A stretch of DNA of 64,000 bases, from contig NZ_LWHQ01000020.1 in assembly GCF_001653715.1 (NCBI RefSeq), positions 1 through 64,000 on the forward strand, written 5' to 3'. The notes below the pieces were generated by a model. That model ran no database searches. It worked only from the letters and a program-made list of their open reading frames with translations, and was not told the DNA's origin. The translations under genes were made by a program, and so were the position numbers. Numbering within the stretch: the stretch's first letter is position 1; every line of letters begins with the position of its first letter. Origin of the DNA: Methylobacterium platani. GTDB taxonomy: Bacteria > Pseudomonadota > Alphaproteobacteria > Rhizobiales > Beijerinckiaceae. Shown one piece after another: positions 1-8,366 of the stretch.

Positions 1-21
1 CCGAACGCGACGGGCTGGGCC

Positions 22-140
22 GGTCTGGTGGTCTGAGCGGGGTGATCAGAACCCGATCCCATCTCGAACTCGGCCGTTAACCGCCCCAGCGCCCATGGTA
101 CTGTGTCTCAAGACACGGGAGAGTCGGTCACCGCCAGACC
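22..140 (+). rRNA. rrf: 5S ribosomal RNA
   Basis: The 5S rRNA of the large ribosomal subunit, about 119 nt. The ends GGTCTGG (22-28) and CCAGACC (134-140) pair as helix I, and the interior carries the conserved 5S core CGATCCCATCTCGAACTCGG around 54-74. It lies just upstream of an initiator tRNA, the usual 23S-5S-tRNA-fMet end of an alphaproteobacterial rRNA operon. Bases 1-21 are therefore probably 23S-5S spacer. The ends were set by helix pairing and may be off by one or two bases. Confidence 0.95.
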
Positions 141-189
141 TGCCAAGCACGTCACACATTCCCTCGACACGAAGCAGATCACACCCTGG

Positions 190-266
<77 letters not shown>

Positions 267-272
267 CATCCC

Positions 273-308
273 GAAACGCCCCGCCGGCTTCCGCCGGCGG
301 GGCGTTTC
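273..308. terminator. Bidirectional intrinsic terminator after rRNA operon
   Basis: A perfect 15-bp inverted repeat: GAAACGCCCCGCCGG (273-287), six-base loop, CCGGCGGGGCGTTTC (294-308). It ends the rRNA operon on the plus strand. Because the stem starts with GAAA, it also has a TTTC tail when read from the minus strand, where it ends the AlaX gene. Confidence 0.9.
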
Positions 309-312
309 GCGT

Positions 313-1023
313 TCAGGCCAGCGACAACCGCACGCGCCGGTTCTGCTTGCCCTTCTTCTCGATCGCGGTGATCGTCGCGGCGCCGATCTCGCCCGTCCGG
401 CGCACATGGGTGCCGCCGCAGGGCTGGAGGTCGAGACCGTCGATCGCCACCAGCCGCACCCGCCCGCTGCCCATCGGTGGCTTCACCGACATCGTCTTGA
501 CCAGGCCCGGATTGGCCTCGAGCTCCTCGTCGCTGATCCAGCGCTCCGAAACGGCGGCGTCCCGCTCGATCATCTCGCGCAGCTGCGCCGTGACGGTTTC
601 CTTGTCGAGACCGGCATCCGGGATGTCGAAGTCGAGCCGGCCCTCGCCGTCGCCGATCGATCCGCCGGTCACCGGGTAGGGGAGGGCCACCGAGAGCAGG
701 TGAAGGGCGGTGTGCACCCGCATCCGGGCATGGCGCAGCGGCCAATCGAGCACGAGGCGCACGCGCTCGCCCGGGGCCGGCCGCGCCGTGTCCGGTCCGA
801 TCCGGTGCAGCACGGTGCACTTGTCGGCGCCGTAGACGGTGTCGAGCACCGCGATCTCGGTTCCATCCTCCCGCACCAGGCGGCCGCGATCGCCGGGCTG
901 GCCGCCGCCCTGCGCGTAGAACACGGTCCGGTCGAGGACGAGGCCGGTCTCGTCCGCCGCGACGATGCGGGCTTCGGTCTCGCGTAGGTAGGCGTCGCCG
1001 CGGAAGAGGAGTTCGGTGGGCAT
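313..1023 (-). CDS. Alanyl-tRNA editing protein, AlaX type
   Basis: A 236-aa free-standing relative of the AlaRS editing domain, expected to hydrolyse Ser (or Gly) mischarged on tRNA-Ala in the cytoplasm. The zinc-site motifs are visible: HTALH (H104, H108) and CGGTH (C202, H206). The N-terminal FYAQGGGQPGD (about 35-45) is the threonyl/alanyl second-additional-domain signature. Its length suits the AlaX-M class, which has an N-terminal extension but no aminoacylation domain. ATG start at 1023. It converges on the rRNA operon and shares its terminator. Serine specificity is inferred from the family. Confidence 0.9.
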   Translation of the reverse strand: MPTELLFRGDAYLRETEARIVAADETGLVLDRTVFYAQGGGQPGDRGRLVREDGTEIAVLDTVYGADKCTVLHRIGPDTARPAPGERVRLVLDWPLRHARMRVHTALHLLSVALPYPVTGGSIGDGEGRLDFDIPDAGLDKETVTAQLREMIERDAAVSERWISDEELEANPGLVKTMSVKPPMGSGRVRLVAIDGLDLQPCGGTHVRRTGEIGAATITAIEKKGKQNRRVRLSLA

Positions 1024-1168
1024 AGGGGGCTGGATTCCGGTTGCGGAGCGGCGAGAGTGGTCCGGCGCAAGGACGGCGTCGAGCGTCTTCGCCGTTAACC
1101 ATGTCGGTTAGGAAAGCCGCAGGCTTGATCCGCCTAGCATCGCACGGCGTCCCGAGACCCAGCCCGCG

Positions 1169-1648
1169 ATGATCGCCACCCCGACCTTCCCGGACCTCTC
1201 CGCCCTCGTGGTCGACGAGAGCCTCTATATCCGCCGCATCGTGCGCGACATGCTGATGCGCGTCGGCATCAAGCGCCTGCTCGAGGCGCCGGACGGTGCC
1301 GAGGCGCTGGGCGTGCTGGCCGAGAGCAAGCCCGATCTCGTCGTGCTCGACTGGGACCTGGCGATCCTGTCGGGCGAGGAGTTCATCCGCCTTGCCCGCA
1401 CGCCGGCGACCTCGCCGGCCCCGACCGTGCCGATCATCCTGATGCTGGCCCAGCCGCGCCGGAACGTGGTCGACCGGGCGATCAATCTCGGCGTCAACGA
1501 GATCATCGCCAAGCCGTTCTCGCCCAAGACCCTGTGGTCGCGCCTCGACGAGGTCATCAACCGGCCGCGGCCGTTCTCGCAGGTCAAGAGCCTGCTCCGG
1601 CCGCAGCCGCGCCTCGCCGCGGCGGCTGCGGTCAAGGGCCTGCTCTGA
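1169..1648 (+). CDS. Single-domain response regulator receiver protein
   Basis: A 159-aa lone REC domain with no output domain. It keeps the acidic pair D16/E17, the phospho-acceptor D61 (in VVLDWDL) and the lysine K115 (in AKPF). The conserved switch Thr/Ser of the beta-4 strand appears to be Ala94 (in LMLAQ), and the aromatic position before KPF is Ile/Ala, so the classical Thr-Tyr switch looks absent. The C-terminal 35 residues are Arg/Pro/Ala-rich. Partner kinase not in the window. It is divergent from AlaX. Such proteins act as CheY-like messengers or phosphate sinks; the target is unknown. Confidence 0.85.
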   Translation: MIATPTFPDLSALVVDESLYIRRIVRDMLMRVGIKRLLEAPDGAEALGVLAESKPDLVVLDWDLAILSGEEFIRLARTPATSPAPTVPIILMLAQPRRNVVDRAINLGVNEIIAKPFSPKTLWSRLDEVINRPRPFSQVKSLLRPQPRLAAAAAVKGLL

Positions 1649-1807
1649 CGAGGAGCGAGGCCGGCACCGGATCCCGGATAGCATCCGCGAGTCTAAAGTC
1701 TCATCCCGTCGAGCGTATTCCGGCTTCCAGCAGGCTCGACCATTGTCCACACTCCCACGCCAAACCGAACCGGCGTCACGACCGGCCGGGTGGATAGGGA
1801 GTGAATC

Positions 1808-2800
1808 ATGCTCAAGCGCCTCGCCGCCGTCGCCGCCACCCTGGCGGCCATCTCCGGCCCGGCCGCAGCCCAGGATGTCGTGCGTCTCGGCAACCTGAAA
1901 TTCGCTCACTACGGCGCGATTTCCTACATGAAGGAGATCGCCGCGAAATATAATCTCAAGATCGACGAGAAGCAGTTCGCGAAGGGCGCCGACATCTACC
2001 CGGCGATGGCCGTCGACCAGATCGACATCGCGGCCTCCGGCGCCGACGGCGCGGTGGCGGCCCGCGGCAACGGCGTCAAGCTGCTGGTGGTGGCGGGCTT
2101 CGCCAATGGCGGCGTGCGCATCCTCGGCCGGCCCGACCTCGGCGCCAAGACGCTCGCCGACGTGAAGGGCAAGAAGGTCGCGGTGGTGCGCGGCGGCACC
2201 CAGGACCTGATGCTGCTGGCCGAGCTGGAGAAGAACGGCCTGACCTGGTCGGAGCGGCCGGGCAAGGACGTGCAGCTCGTCTACTTCAACAACTACGCCG
2301 ACCTGAACCAGGCCCTGGCGCAGAAATACGTCGACGTGATCTGCCAGAGCGAGCCGCAATCGACGCAAGCGATCTCGAACGGCTGGGGCTACGAGATCGT
2401 CAAGCCCTACGACACCCCGGTCGGCGTGCCCTACCGCCCGCTCGTCATGACCGAGAAGATGTACACCGAGAAGCCCGAGGTCGCCGCCCGCGTCCTGAAG
2501 CTGTTCGTCGAGGCGACCAAGACCTTCATCGAGAAGCCGGATCTCGCCGAGAAGTACGTCCGCGAGCAGGTCTTCAAGGGTCAGCTCAGCAGCAAGGATT
2601 TCCGCGATTCGATGGAGAACGCGGACTATACCTACGACATGCCGGCCGGCCACATGCAGGTCACGGCCGACCTGATGCACAAGTACGGGCTCGGCAAGAT
2701 GGTCAACCCGCCGAAGGGCGACGCCGAGTGGGTCAAGCTCGACCTGCTCGAGAAGGCGAAGGCCGAGCTCGGCGCCAAGACCACGTCGAAGACCAACTGA
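1808..2800 (+). CDS. ABC transporter substrate-binding protein (NMT1/SsuA/TauA-like)
   Basis: A 330-aa periplasmic binding protein with a clear Sec signal peptide (MLKRLAAVAATLAAISG, cleavage probably after the AAA near residue 21). The mature part starts with a beta strand and a YMKEIA helix, then has GADIYPAMAVDQIDIAASG, typical of the nitrate/sulfonate/taurine/thiamine-precursor class II fold. First gene of a three-gene importer operon (20 nt to the permease). Ligand cannot be read from sequence: aliphatic sulfonates, taurine, nitrate or a pyrimidine are all possible. ATG start with GGATAGGGAG upstream as ribosome site. Confidence 0.88.
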   Translation: MLKRLAAVAATLAAISGPAAAQDVVRLGNLKFAHYGAISYMKEIAAKYNLKIDEKQFAKGADIYPAMAVDQIDIAASGADGAVAARGNGVKLLVVAGFANGGVRILGRPDLGAKTLADVKGKKVAVVRGGTQDLMLLAELEKNGLTWSERPGKDVQLVYFNNYADLNQALAQKYVDVICQSEPQSTQAISNGWGYEIVKPYDTPVGVPYRPLVMTEKMYTEKPEVAARVLKLFVEATKTFIEKPDLAEKYVREQVFKGQLSSKDFRDSMENADYTYDMPAGHMQVTADLMHKYGLGKMVNPPKGDAEWVKLDLLEKAKAELGAKTTSKTN

Positions 2801-2819
2801 GCCGGTTCGGAGACGATCG

Positions 2820-3632
2820 GTGATCCGCCTCTCCGCCTTCCGCGGCGCGTTGCTGCCGGTCGGGCTGCTGATCCTCTGGGAGATCGCCAGCCGGGCCGGC
2901 CTGTTCTCCGCCGTGGTGCTGCCGCCCCCGAGCGCGGTAGCGTCGCGCTGGGTGTCCAGCCTCGTCCCGGCGCTCCCCTACGATCCCGACACGCAGAGCT
3001 ACACCGCCTGGCTGTTCTCCGGCGAGCTGCCGCACGACGCGGTGGCGAGCCTGACCCGGGTGATCGCCGGCTTCGCGATCGGCGTCGGCCTCGCGCTGCC
3101 GGTCGGCCTGCTGATGGGCACGAGCGACCGGCTCTACGGCCTCGTCAATCCCCTGCTGCAGATCCTGCGGCCGATCCCGCCGATCGCCTATATCCCGCTC
3201 GCCATCGTGTGGTTCGGCCTCGGCGACCCGCCGGCCCTGTTCCTGATCGCGCTCGGCACCTTCTTCCCGGTCCTCGTCAACACGGTGGCGGGGGTGCGCC
3301 AGGTCGATTCGATCTATATCCGCGCCGCGCGCAACCTCGGAGCCAATTCCTGGACGATGTTCCGGCGGGTGATCCTGCCGGCGGCGAGCCCCTTCGTGCT
3401 CGCCGGCATGCGCATCGGCATCGGCACCGCCTTCATCGTGGTGATCGTCGCCGAGATGATCGCGGTCTCCGACGGGCTCGGCTACCGCATCCTTGAGGCG
3501 CGGGAATACATGTGGTCGGACAAGATCATCGGCGGCATGCTGACGATCGGCATCCTCGGCCTCGTCATCGACGGCGCGATGTCGCGCCTGAACGACCACC
3601 TGCTGCGCTGGCATCGCGGCCTGGAGCGCTGA
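2820..3632 (+). CDS. ABC transporter permease (SsuC/TauC/NrtB class)
   Basis: A 270-aa inner-membrane permease with about six hydrophobic segments (first at residues 10-25). The EAA-type cytoplasmic loop, AARNLGANSWTMFRRVILPA, sits near residue 165-185 and docks on the ATPase. GTG start at 2820, 19 nt after the binding-protein stop, and the gene ends 3 nt before the ATPase start, so the three genes are certainly cotranscribed. It is slightly longer than a minimal SsuC because of an insertion between the first two hydrophobic segments (residues 40-62). Confidence 0.9.
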   Translation: MIRLSAFRGALLPVGLLILWEIASRAGLFSAVVLPPPSAVASRWVSSLVPALPYDPDTQSYTAWLFSGELPHDAVASLTRVIAGFAIGVGLALPVGLLMGTSDRLYGLVNPLLQILRPIPPIAYIPLAIVWFGLGDPPALFLIALGTFFPVLVNTVAGVRQVDSIYIRAARNLGANSWTMFRRVILPAASPFVLAGMRIGIGTAFIVVIVAEMIAVSDGLGYRILEAREYMWSDKIIGGMLTIGILGLVIDGAMSRLNDHLLRWHRGLER

Positions 3633-3635
3633 CCC

Positions 3636-4484
3636 ATGACCGCGAGTGCAACGCTCCGCCGGACCGAGCCCGCCGGCACGGCCGCGCCGGGCGCCGCCGA
3701 GATCGTGATCGACGCCGCCTCGAAGGTGTTCGGCACCGGCGAGGGCGCCGTCGTCGCGCTCGACGGCGTGACCGCGACGATCCCGAGCGGGCAGTTCGTC
3801 TGCCTGCTCGGCCCCTCCGGCTGCGGCAAGTCCACCCTGCTCAACGCCATCGCGGGCTTCTCGCCCCTGACCTCCGGGACGATCCGGATGGCCGGGCGCC
3901 CGGTGGTCGATCCCGGGCCTGATCGGGGCATGGTGTTCCAGGAATACGCCCTGTTCCCGTGGATGACGGTCGAACAGAACATCCGCTTCGGGCTCGACAT
4001 CAAGGGCACCGCCCGGGCCGAGGCCGACGCGATCGTCGCCCGCATCGCCGACAAGCTCGGCCTGTCGGACTTCCTCGGCCGCTTCCCGAAGGACTTGTCC
4101 GGCGGCATGCGCCAGCGGGTCGCCATCGCCCGCATCCTGGCCCTCGACCCGCCGGTGATGTTGATGGACGAGCCGTTCGGCGCCCTCGACGCACTGACCC
4201 GGCGCACCCTGCAGGACGAGCTGCTGCGGATCTGGGCCGAGTACCGCAAGACCATCGTGTTCGTGACCCACTCGATCGAGGAGGCGATCTACCTCGCCGA
4301 CCGCATCGTCGTGCTTACCTACCGCCCCGGCCGGATGAAGCGGGACCTGATCGTGCCGCTTCCACGCCCGCGCGACACCGCCTCGGCCGAGTTCAACGCG
4401 CTGAAGCGCGAGCTCGCCGGGATGGTGATGGAGGAGCAGCAGCGCTTCACCCGGGCGGAGCTGACCGGTTCGTCGGTCGACTGA
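3636..4484 (+). CDS. ABC transporter ATP-binding protein (SsuB/TauB class)
   Basis: A 282-aa ATPase energising the importer. Walker A GPSGCGKST (59-67), Q-loop in FQEYALFPW (101-109), signature LSGGMRQR (154-161), Walker B VMLMDEP (174-180) with D178/E179, D-loop GALD and switch His212 in FVTHS. The order and the FPWMTVEQN stretch match the nitrate/sulfonate/taurine subfamily. It carries about 22 extra N-terminal residues rich in Ala. Last gene of the operon; a 186-base gap follows before the phosphatase. Confidence 0.93.
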   Translation: MTASATLRRTEPAGTAAPGAAEIVIDAASKVFGTGEGAVVALDGVTATIPSGQFVCLLGPSGCGKSTLLNAIAGFSPLTSGTIRMAGRPVVDPGPDRGMVFQEYALFPWMTVEQNIRFGLDIKGTARAEADAIVARIADKLGLSDFLGRFPKDLSGGMRQRVAIARILALDPPVMLMDEPFGALDALTRRTLQDELLRIWAEYRKTIVFVTHSIEEAIYLADRIVVLTYRPGRMKRDLIVPLPRPRDTASAEFNALKRELAGMVMEEQQRFTRAELTGSSVD

Positions 4485-4670
4485 CCGGCATCCCGTCGGA
4501 GATCGATCGACCGCAACCCGTTCGCCCGCTTCCCGATCTTCCGGTGAGAGCGAGCCCGGCGCGGCACGATCGCTGCTTTGCGTTCCGCCCGGACCCACGT
4601 AAGCTTCCCATCATGTGATGGACTTGTCGCCCCGCGAGGGTTGCGAACGGGAAGGATATCGGCATCGCCG

Positions 4671-5780
4671 ATGAGGGATGAGACGGCCGTCTCCGTGCCG
4701 GCGCGCGCCGCGGAGTATGCCGAGACAGCGCGCGCGACAGCGCCTCCGCCGCACCCGGCGGGGGATGACGCTCCACGTCGCCCGGAGCGACGCGCCTACG
4801 CGGCGCTCGATCTCGGCACCAACAATTGCCGGCTCCTGATCGCCGAGCCGGCGCCCTACGGGTTCCGGGTGATCGATGCGTTCTCGCGCATCGTGCGCCT
4901 CGGCGAAGGCCTCGGGAGCACCGATCGCCTGAGCGACGACGCCATCGACCGCACGGTCGACGCGCTGGCGGTCTGCCTGGGGAAGATGCGGTCCCGCGGC
5001 GTGGTGCGGGCGAAGTCGATCGCCACCGCCGCCTGCCGGCTCGCGGTGAACGGCCCGGCCTTCGTCGAGCGCGTGCACCGCGAGGTCGGCCTCGATCTCG
5101 AGGTGGTGGACCGCCGCACCGAGGCCTATCTCGCCGTCACCGGCTGCGCGGCGCTGGCCGACCGGCACGCCGAATCGGTGGTGATCTTCGATATCGGCGG
5201 CGGCTCGACCGAGATCGTCTGGCTCGACGGCTCGGCCGCGCTCGCCCGCAGCGCCGATCCCACCTTGCGCATCCGCGCCTGGGATTCGCTCCCCGTCGGC
5301 GTCGTCACCCTGGCCGAGCGCTACGGCGGGGCCGACGTCACCCGCCCGGTCTTCGAGGGCATGGTCGAGGAGGTCGCCGACCGCCTGACCAAGTTCGCGC
5401 TGATCGCCGGGGCGGCGGCCCACGCGCCGAACTTCCACCTGCTCGGCACCTCCGGCACGGTGACGACGCTCGCCGCCACCCACTTGCGCTTGCCGCGCTA
5501 CGACCGGCGACGGATCGACGGCTTGTGGATGCGCGACCGCGAGGTCACCGAGGCCATCGACGGCCTGCTCTCGACCCGCCTGTCGGACCGGGCGCAGAAT
5601 CCGTGCATCGGCCGCGACCGGGCCGACCTGGTGCTCGCGGGGTGCGCCATCCTGGAGGCGATCCGCCGCGCCTTCCCGTCCGAGCGCCTGCGCATCGCCG
5701 ATCGCGGCCTGCGCGAGGGTCTCCTGATGAACATGATGCGCGAGGACGGCGTCTGGCGCCGCGGCGTGCGGCCGGGCTGA
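4671..5780 (+). CDS. Ppx/GppA family exopolyphosphatase / pppGpp phosphohydrolase
   Basis: A 369-aa ASKHA-fold phosphatase. LDLGTNNCRLLIAE (47-60) is phosphate-1, and FDIGGGSTEIVW (about 165-178) is phosphate-2. Further conserved parts are LPVGVVTLAERY and GTSGTVTTLAA. It has only the two N-terminal domains (family members with the HD domain exceed 480 aa), like the short alphaproteobacterial Ppx. The first 40 residues are low-complexity Ala/Pro/Arg. ATG 4671 was chosen because GGAAGGA lies 15 nt upstream; an in-frame ATG at 4578 would add 31 residues without support. rlmE follows 83 bases downstream. Polyphosphate versus (p)ppGpp preference cannot be told. Confidence 0.88.
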   Translation: MRDETAVSVPARAAEYAETARATAPPPHPAGDDAPRRPERRAYAALDLGTNNCRLLIAEPAPYGFRVIDAFSRIVRLGEGLGSTDRLSDDAIDRTVDALAVCLGKMRSRGVVRAKSIATAACRLAVNGPAFVERVHREVGLDLEVVDRRTEAYLAVTGCAALADRHAESVVIFDIGGGSTEIVWLDGSAALARSADPTLRIRAWDSLPVGVVTLAERYGGADVTRPVFEGMVEEVADRLTKFALIAGAAAHAPNFHLLGTSGTVTTLAATHLRLPRYDRRRIDGLWMRDREVTEAIDGLLSTRLSDRAQNPCIGRDRADLVLAGCAILEAIRRAFPSERLRIADRGLREGLLMNMMREDGVWRRGVRPG

Positions 5781-5789
5781 GGCGGCGTT

Positions 5790-5813
5790 CCGGGCTTGCG
5801 CGCGCAAGCCCGG
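5790..5813. terminator. Perfect palindrome downstream of ppx
   Basis: CCGGGCTTGCG / CGCAAGCCCGG form a perfect 24-base palindrome (11-bp arms with CG at the centre) 9 bases after the phosphatase stop. There is no immediate T run, so it is either a weak terminator or a processing/stability hairpin before rlmE. A T7 run occurs only at 5834-5840. Confidence 0.55.
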
Positions 5814-5863
5814 GGCGTCATTGACCTCGAACGGTTTTTTTCGATCATCGAAGGTCACGGCAT

Positions 5864-6649
5864 ATGAGCGATCGTCGCGGCGGCGGCCTCCGGGGCGACC
5901 TGAAGCAGCGGGTCAAGACCGGGCGCGGGCGCACGGTCTCCTCCAAGCTCTGGCTCGAGCGCCAGCTTAACGACCCCTACGTCGCCCGCGCCCGGCGCGA
6001 GGGCTACCGGTCGCGGGCGGCCTTCAAGCTCATGGAGATCGACGACCGCTTTCGGCTGCTGCGGCCGGGCCAGCGGGTGGTCGATCTCGGCGCCGCGCCC
6101 GGCGGCTGGTCGCAGGTGGCCGCCGCCAAGGTCGGCAGCCATCCCGGCGCCCCGGCGCCGCGGGGCCGGGTGGTCGGCATCGACCTTCTCGAGATCGAGC
6201 CGATGCCGGGCGTCGATTTCGTCACCCTCGACTTCCTCGATCCGACCGCCCCCGGGCTGCTGACCGAGATGCTGGGGGGCCCCGCCGATGTCGTGATGTC
6301 CGACATGGCCGCCAACGCGACGGGCCACAAGAAGACCGATCACCTGCGCATCATGGGGCTCGCCGAGACGGCTTTGGCCTTCGCCCGCGAGATCCTGGCA
6401 CCGGGCGGCACCTACCTCGCCAAGGTGCTGCAGGGCGGCACCGAGGGCGGCCTGCTCACCGACCTGAAGCGCGATTTCGCGAGCGTGCGCCACGTCAAGC
6501 CGGCGGCGAGCCGGGCGGATTCGAGCGAGCTCTACGTGCTGGCGACCGGGTATCGCGGCGCCGAGGCGACCGACGGGCCGTATCGCGAGAGCGATGACGG
6601 CCGGGAGGACGGCGATCAGGCAGACGAGGCGACCGGCTGGCGGCCGTGA
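5864..6649 (+). CDS. rlmE: 23S rRNA (uridine2552-2'-O)-methyltransferase RlmE
   Basis: A 261-aa FtsJ/RrmJ-type SAM methyltransferase acting on the ribosomal A-loop of 23S rRNA. SAM motif [13 protein letters not shown] and the K-D-K-E tetrad are present: K in [12 protein letters not shown] in [10 protein letters not shown] in [10 protein letters not shown] in DSSELYVLA. It has a basic N-terminal extension ([20 protein letters not shown]) common in alphaproteobacteria and an acidic C-terminal tail of about 25 residues. ATG 5864. Its stop overlaps the start of the next small gene by 4 nt. Confidence 0.95.
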   Translation: MSDRRGGGLRGDLKQRVKTGRGRTVSSKLWLERQLNDPYVARARREGYRSRAAFKLMEIDDRFRLLRPGQRVVDLGAAPGGWSQVAAAKVGSHPGAPAPRGRVVGIDLLEIEPMPGVDFVTLDFLDPTAPGLLTEMLGGPADVVMSDMAANATGHKKTDHLRIMGLAETALAFAREILAPGGTYLAKVLQGGTEGGLLTDLKRDFASVRHVKPAASRADSSELYVLATGYRGAEATDGPYRESDDGREDGDQADEATGWRP

Positions 6650-6927
6650 CCCCGGCGGCGGCGATTGATCGTGCCCGGGCGCTCCTCCTGGCGGAGGGTT
6701 TTTCGGAGATCGGGCGGGGGATGCGGGGTGAGAGTTTTTATTTCGGCCTGCCCGGTGCCGAGGGGCAGTTGCGGGTGGCGAACCACGCCCGCACGCCGAA
6801 GCAGCGGCTGAAACATCCGGAGGTGGTAGCGAGCCTCGTCGTCACCGGGCCTTTGTCGGAGGCGGCGTTGCGGGAGCGCTTGAGCGCGACCTTGAGTGAT
6901 TTTCGAGCGCGGCGGGGCAGCCGATGA
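6646..6927 (+). CDS. Small protein of unknown function, coupled to rlmE
   Basis: A 93-aa protein starting with GTG inside the rlmE stop (4-nt overlap), which suggests translational coupling. No family is recognised. It is basic, with a helical start ([16 protein letters not shown]), a central Gly/aromatic part ([20 protein letters not shown]) and a C-terminal helix rich in Arg. The run [13 protein letters not shown] could bind RNA or DNA, but that is a guess. Third-position GC and arrangement look like a real gene. Confidence 0.65.
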   Translation: MTPAAAIDRARALLLAEGFSEIGRGMRGESFYFGLPGAEGQLRVANHARTPKQRLKHPEVVASLVVTGPLSEAALRERLSATLSDFRARRGSR

Positions 6928-7075
6928 TGACAATCAGGCTACCTTGACGTCTATGAGGCGAATGGCTTGCTCTCTCCCGTCAAGGAGGAGACCTGTGATT
7001 TTACTCCGATCATCTCGGTTCCGTGAGCGGTAGCTTTTCCTGGTATCCTCATCTCGCGTTTCACGCCCGGAGGTG

Positions 7076-7175
7076 CGGAAAACAGGTGTTTGTAGACATC
7101 CAAGGTGGCTGGCTGTGCAAGCGGGCTGGATCCTGACGGGTGCTTCATGGGAAGGTTTTCCACCCGGTGCGGACC
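7076..7175. repeat. Degenerate intergenic repeat, left copy
   Basis: Two short blocks are shared with the region right of the RDD gene. Block A at 7076-7097 (CGGAAAACAGGTGTTTGTAG...) matches 8215-8236 at 19 of 22 positions. Block B at about 7157-7173 (TTTCCACCCGGTGCGG) matches 8173-8188 with one mismatch. Block order is A-B here and B-A on the right. Stretch 6928-7210 otherwise holds no gene I can support. Confidence 0.5.
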
Positions 7176-7210
7176 GCTCAGAAAACGAGAGCTTCGCACA
7201 CCACCGTAAC

Positions 7211-7975
7211 CTATCGAGTGTCGCTTCGGATCGGACGCTGTTGTGCTGCTCGCCGTACTACCGTCCCTGCGGCAATATCGTAAAAAGCATCTCTCCGTCG
7301 GATGATAGCAAGGGACGCCCAAATTGCAGCCATCCAAGCGAATGTGATGCTGCCGATCATGATCGGGATGAATGGCCCGCCGAAGAGAGCAAAGCTCGGA
7401 TAGAGTCCAGCGTAAAAATCCAGCAACCAGATCGGTATACCCGGCAGGACGAACACCAGGTAGCGCAGAGATAGAACTGCGCGAGGCGGCGAAATATCTT
7501 CACCATCGACAGCCACCAAGAGGCGCATTCCACACAAGCGTCGCCCTGGACTGCCCCGTTGCCCGTCCGACCAACACCGAAATAGAACGAATAGCGGACC
7601 AAGTAACAGATTGAGAGATAGACCACGAATTGGTACACCCTGATCGTTCGCAAGAACAGTAATAGATACTGTTTTGGTCGTATTACCGTCGCGTGTAAAT
7701 CGCCCTACCGTGATCGTATGGGCGGTATCGAAGCCCAGAATACTCCAGCGGCAATCCGTTGCAAAGTTGGCTTCGAAGTCGATGGGCATTGCAATGCCGG
7801 GCGGTGGCGCTGTCAGCTTTCGACAGAACACGCGCTCGATGCCCGATGAGGCTTGAACGCGCGCGTTCGAAAGCGGAAAAGCTATGATCGCAACGCACTG
7901 CAGAGCGAGGCAGACGATCAAACCGTCGATGACGAAGGCGACTGCACGTCGCCAAAAGCCCGTACGTTCCGGCAT
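7211..7975 (-). CDS. RDD family membrane protein
   Basis: A 254-aa inner-membrane protein. The RDD hallmark is seen at the start, FWRRAVAFVIDGLIV (7-21), followed by later pieces of the same domain: GQRGSPGRRLCGMRLL (about 137-152) and RRDAFYDIAAGTVV (about 228-241). Two to four hydrophobic segments are visible (12-32, 120-135, 165-185, 195-225). Between the first two lies a polar loop of some 80 residues with two or three cysteines, an enlarged insertion. It stands alone, with lower GC than its neighbours, between degenerate repeat blocks. RDD proteins are often transporters or unknown; no substrate can be inferred. Confidence 0.8.
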   Translation of the reverse strand: MPERTGFWRRAVAFVIDGLIVCLALQCVAIIAFPLSNARVQASSGIERVFCRKLTAPPPGIAMPIDFEANFATDCRWSILGFDTAHTITVGRFTRDGNTTKTVSITVLANDQGVPIRGLSLNLLLGPLFVLFRCWSDGQRGSPGRRLCGMRLLVAVDGEDISPPRAVLSLRYLVFVLPGIPIWLLDFYAGLYPSFALFGGPFIPIMIGSITFAWMAAIWASLAIIRRRDAFYDIAAGTVVRRAAQQRPIRSDTR

Positions 7976-8165
7976 GGTTCTCGTTTGATAGGCACATCGT
8001 TACGTCAATCTAGCATAACTCTCGAACTGCGTCGCTTTCAATTACTCTGGTTTTGAACCCCGGCTACGCGAACATGCGCGTGTCTGGCGGCCTGTCGAGG
8101 CTCGGGGAAGGGTGTGGTTCGACGGGAGTGGCAGCTGACGCAGTTCGTCGTCATGCGATCTCAAC

Positions 8166-8237
8166 CGTCTGCTTTCCACCCCGTGCGGTCATTCCGCCCA
8201 TCACGCGCGATGGACGGAAAACATGTATTTGCAGACG
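8166..8237. repeat. Degenerate intergenic repeat, right copy, with terminal inverted 7-mers
   Basis: Contains blocks B' (8173-8188) and A' (8215-8236) related to those left of the RDD gene. The ends are the perfect inverted 7-mers CGTCTGC (8166-8172) and GCAGACG (8231-8237), so the unit can fold as a long imperfect hairpin. It occupies the 382-base stretch 7976-8357, which holds no gene I can support; the rest of it is the recQ terminator region. Confidence 0.5.
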
Positions 8238-8293
8238 AGAGACGCCGCCGATCACGAAGCGTATCGACCTCCCCCGCAGAGGAAATGTGACGA

Positions 8294-8366
8294 ACCCTGT
8301 CGGATCGACAGGGTGTGAGGAAACGCGGGGTGAGGGGTCTTCCGTGGGAAGCCCCGCTCACCCCGC
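8294..8366 (-). terminator. Tandem hairpins at the end of recQ
   Basis: Two inverted repeats: GCGGGGTGA (8325-8333) with TCACCCCGC (8358-8366), which overlaps the recQ stop, and ACCCTGTCG (8294-8302) with CGACAGGGT (8306-8314), a perfect 9-bp stem with a 3-base loop. Neither is followed by a clear T run on the minus strand. Termination by these hairpins is likely but not certain. Confidence 0.6.

Noticed and set aside
6951..7337. Possible integrase fragment on the minus strand (VYKHLFS-like reading)
   Set aside because: Only about nine residues resemble a recombinase end; the upstream LGH-type motif is absent and the frame overlaps the RDD gene.
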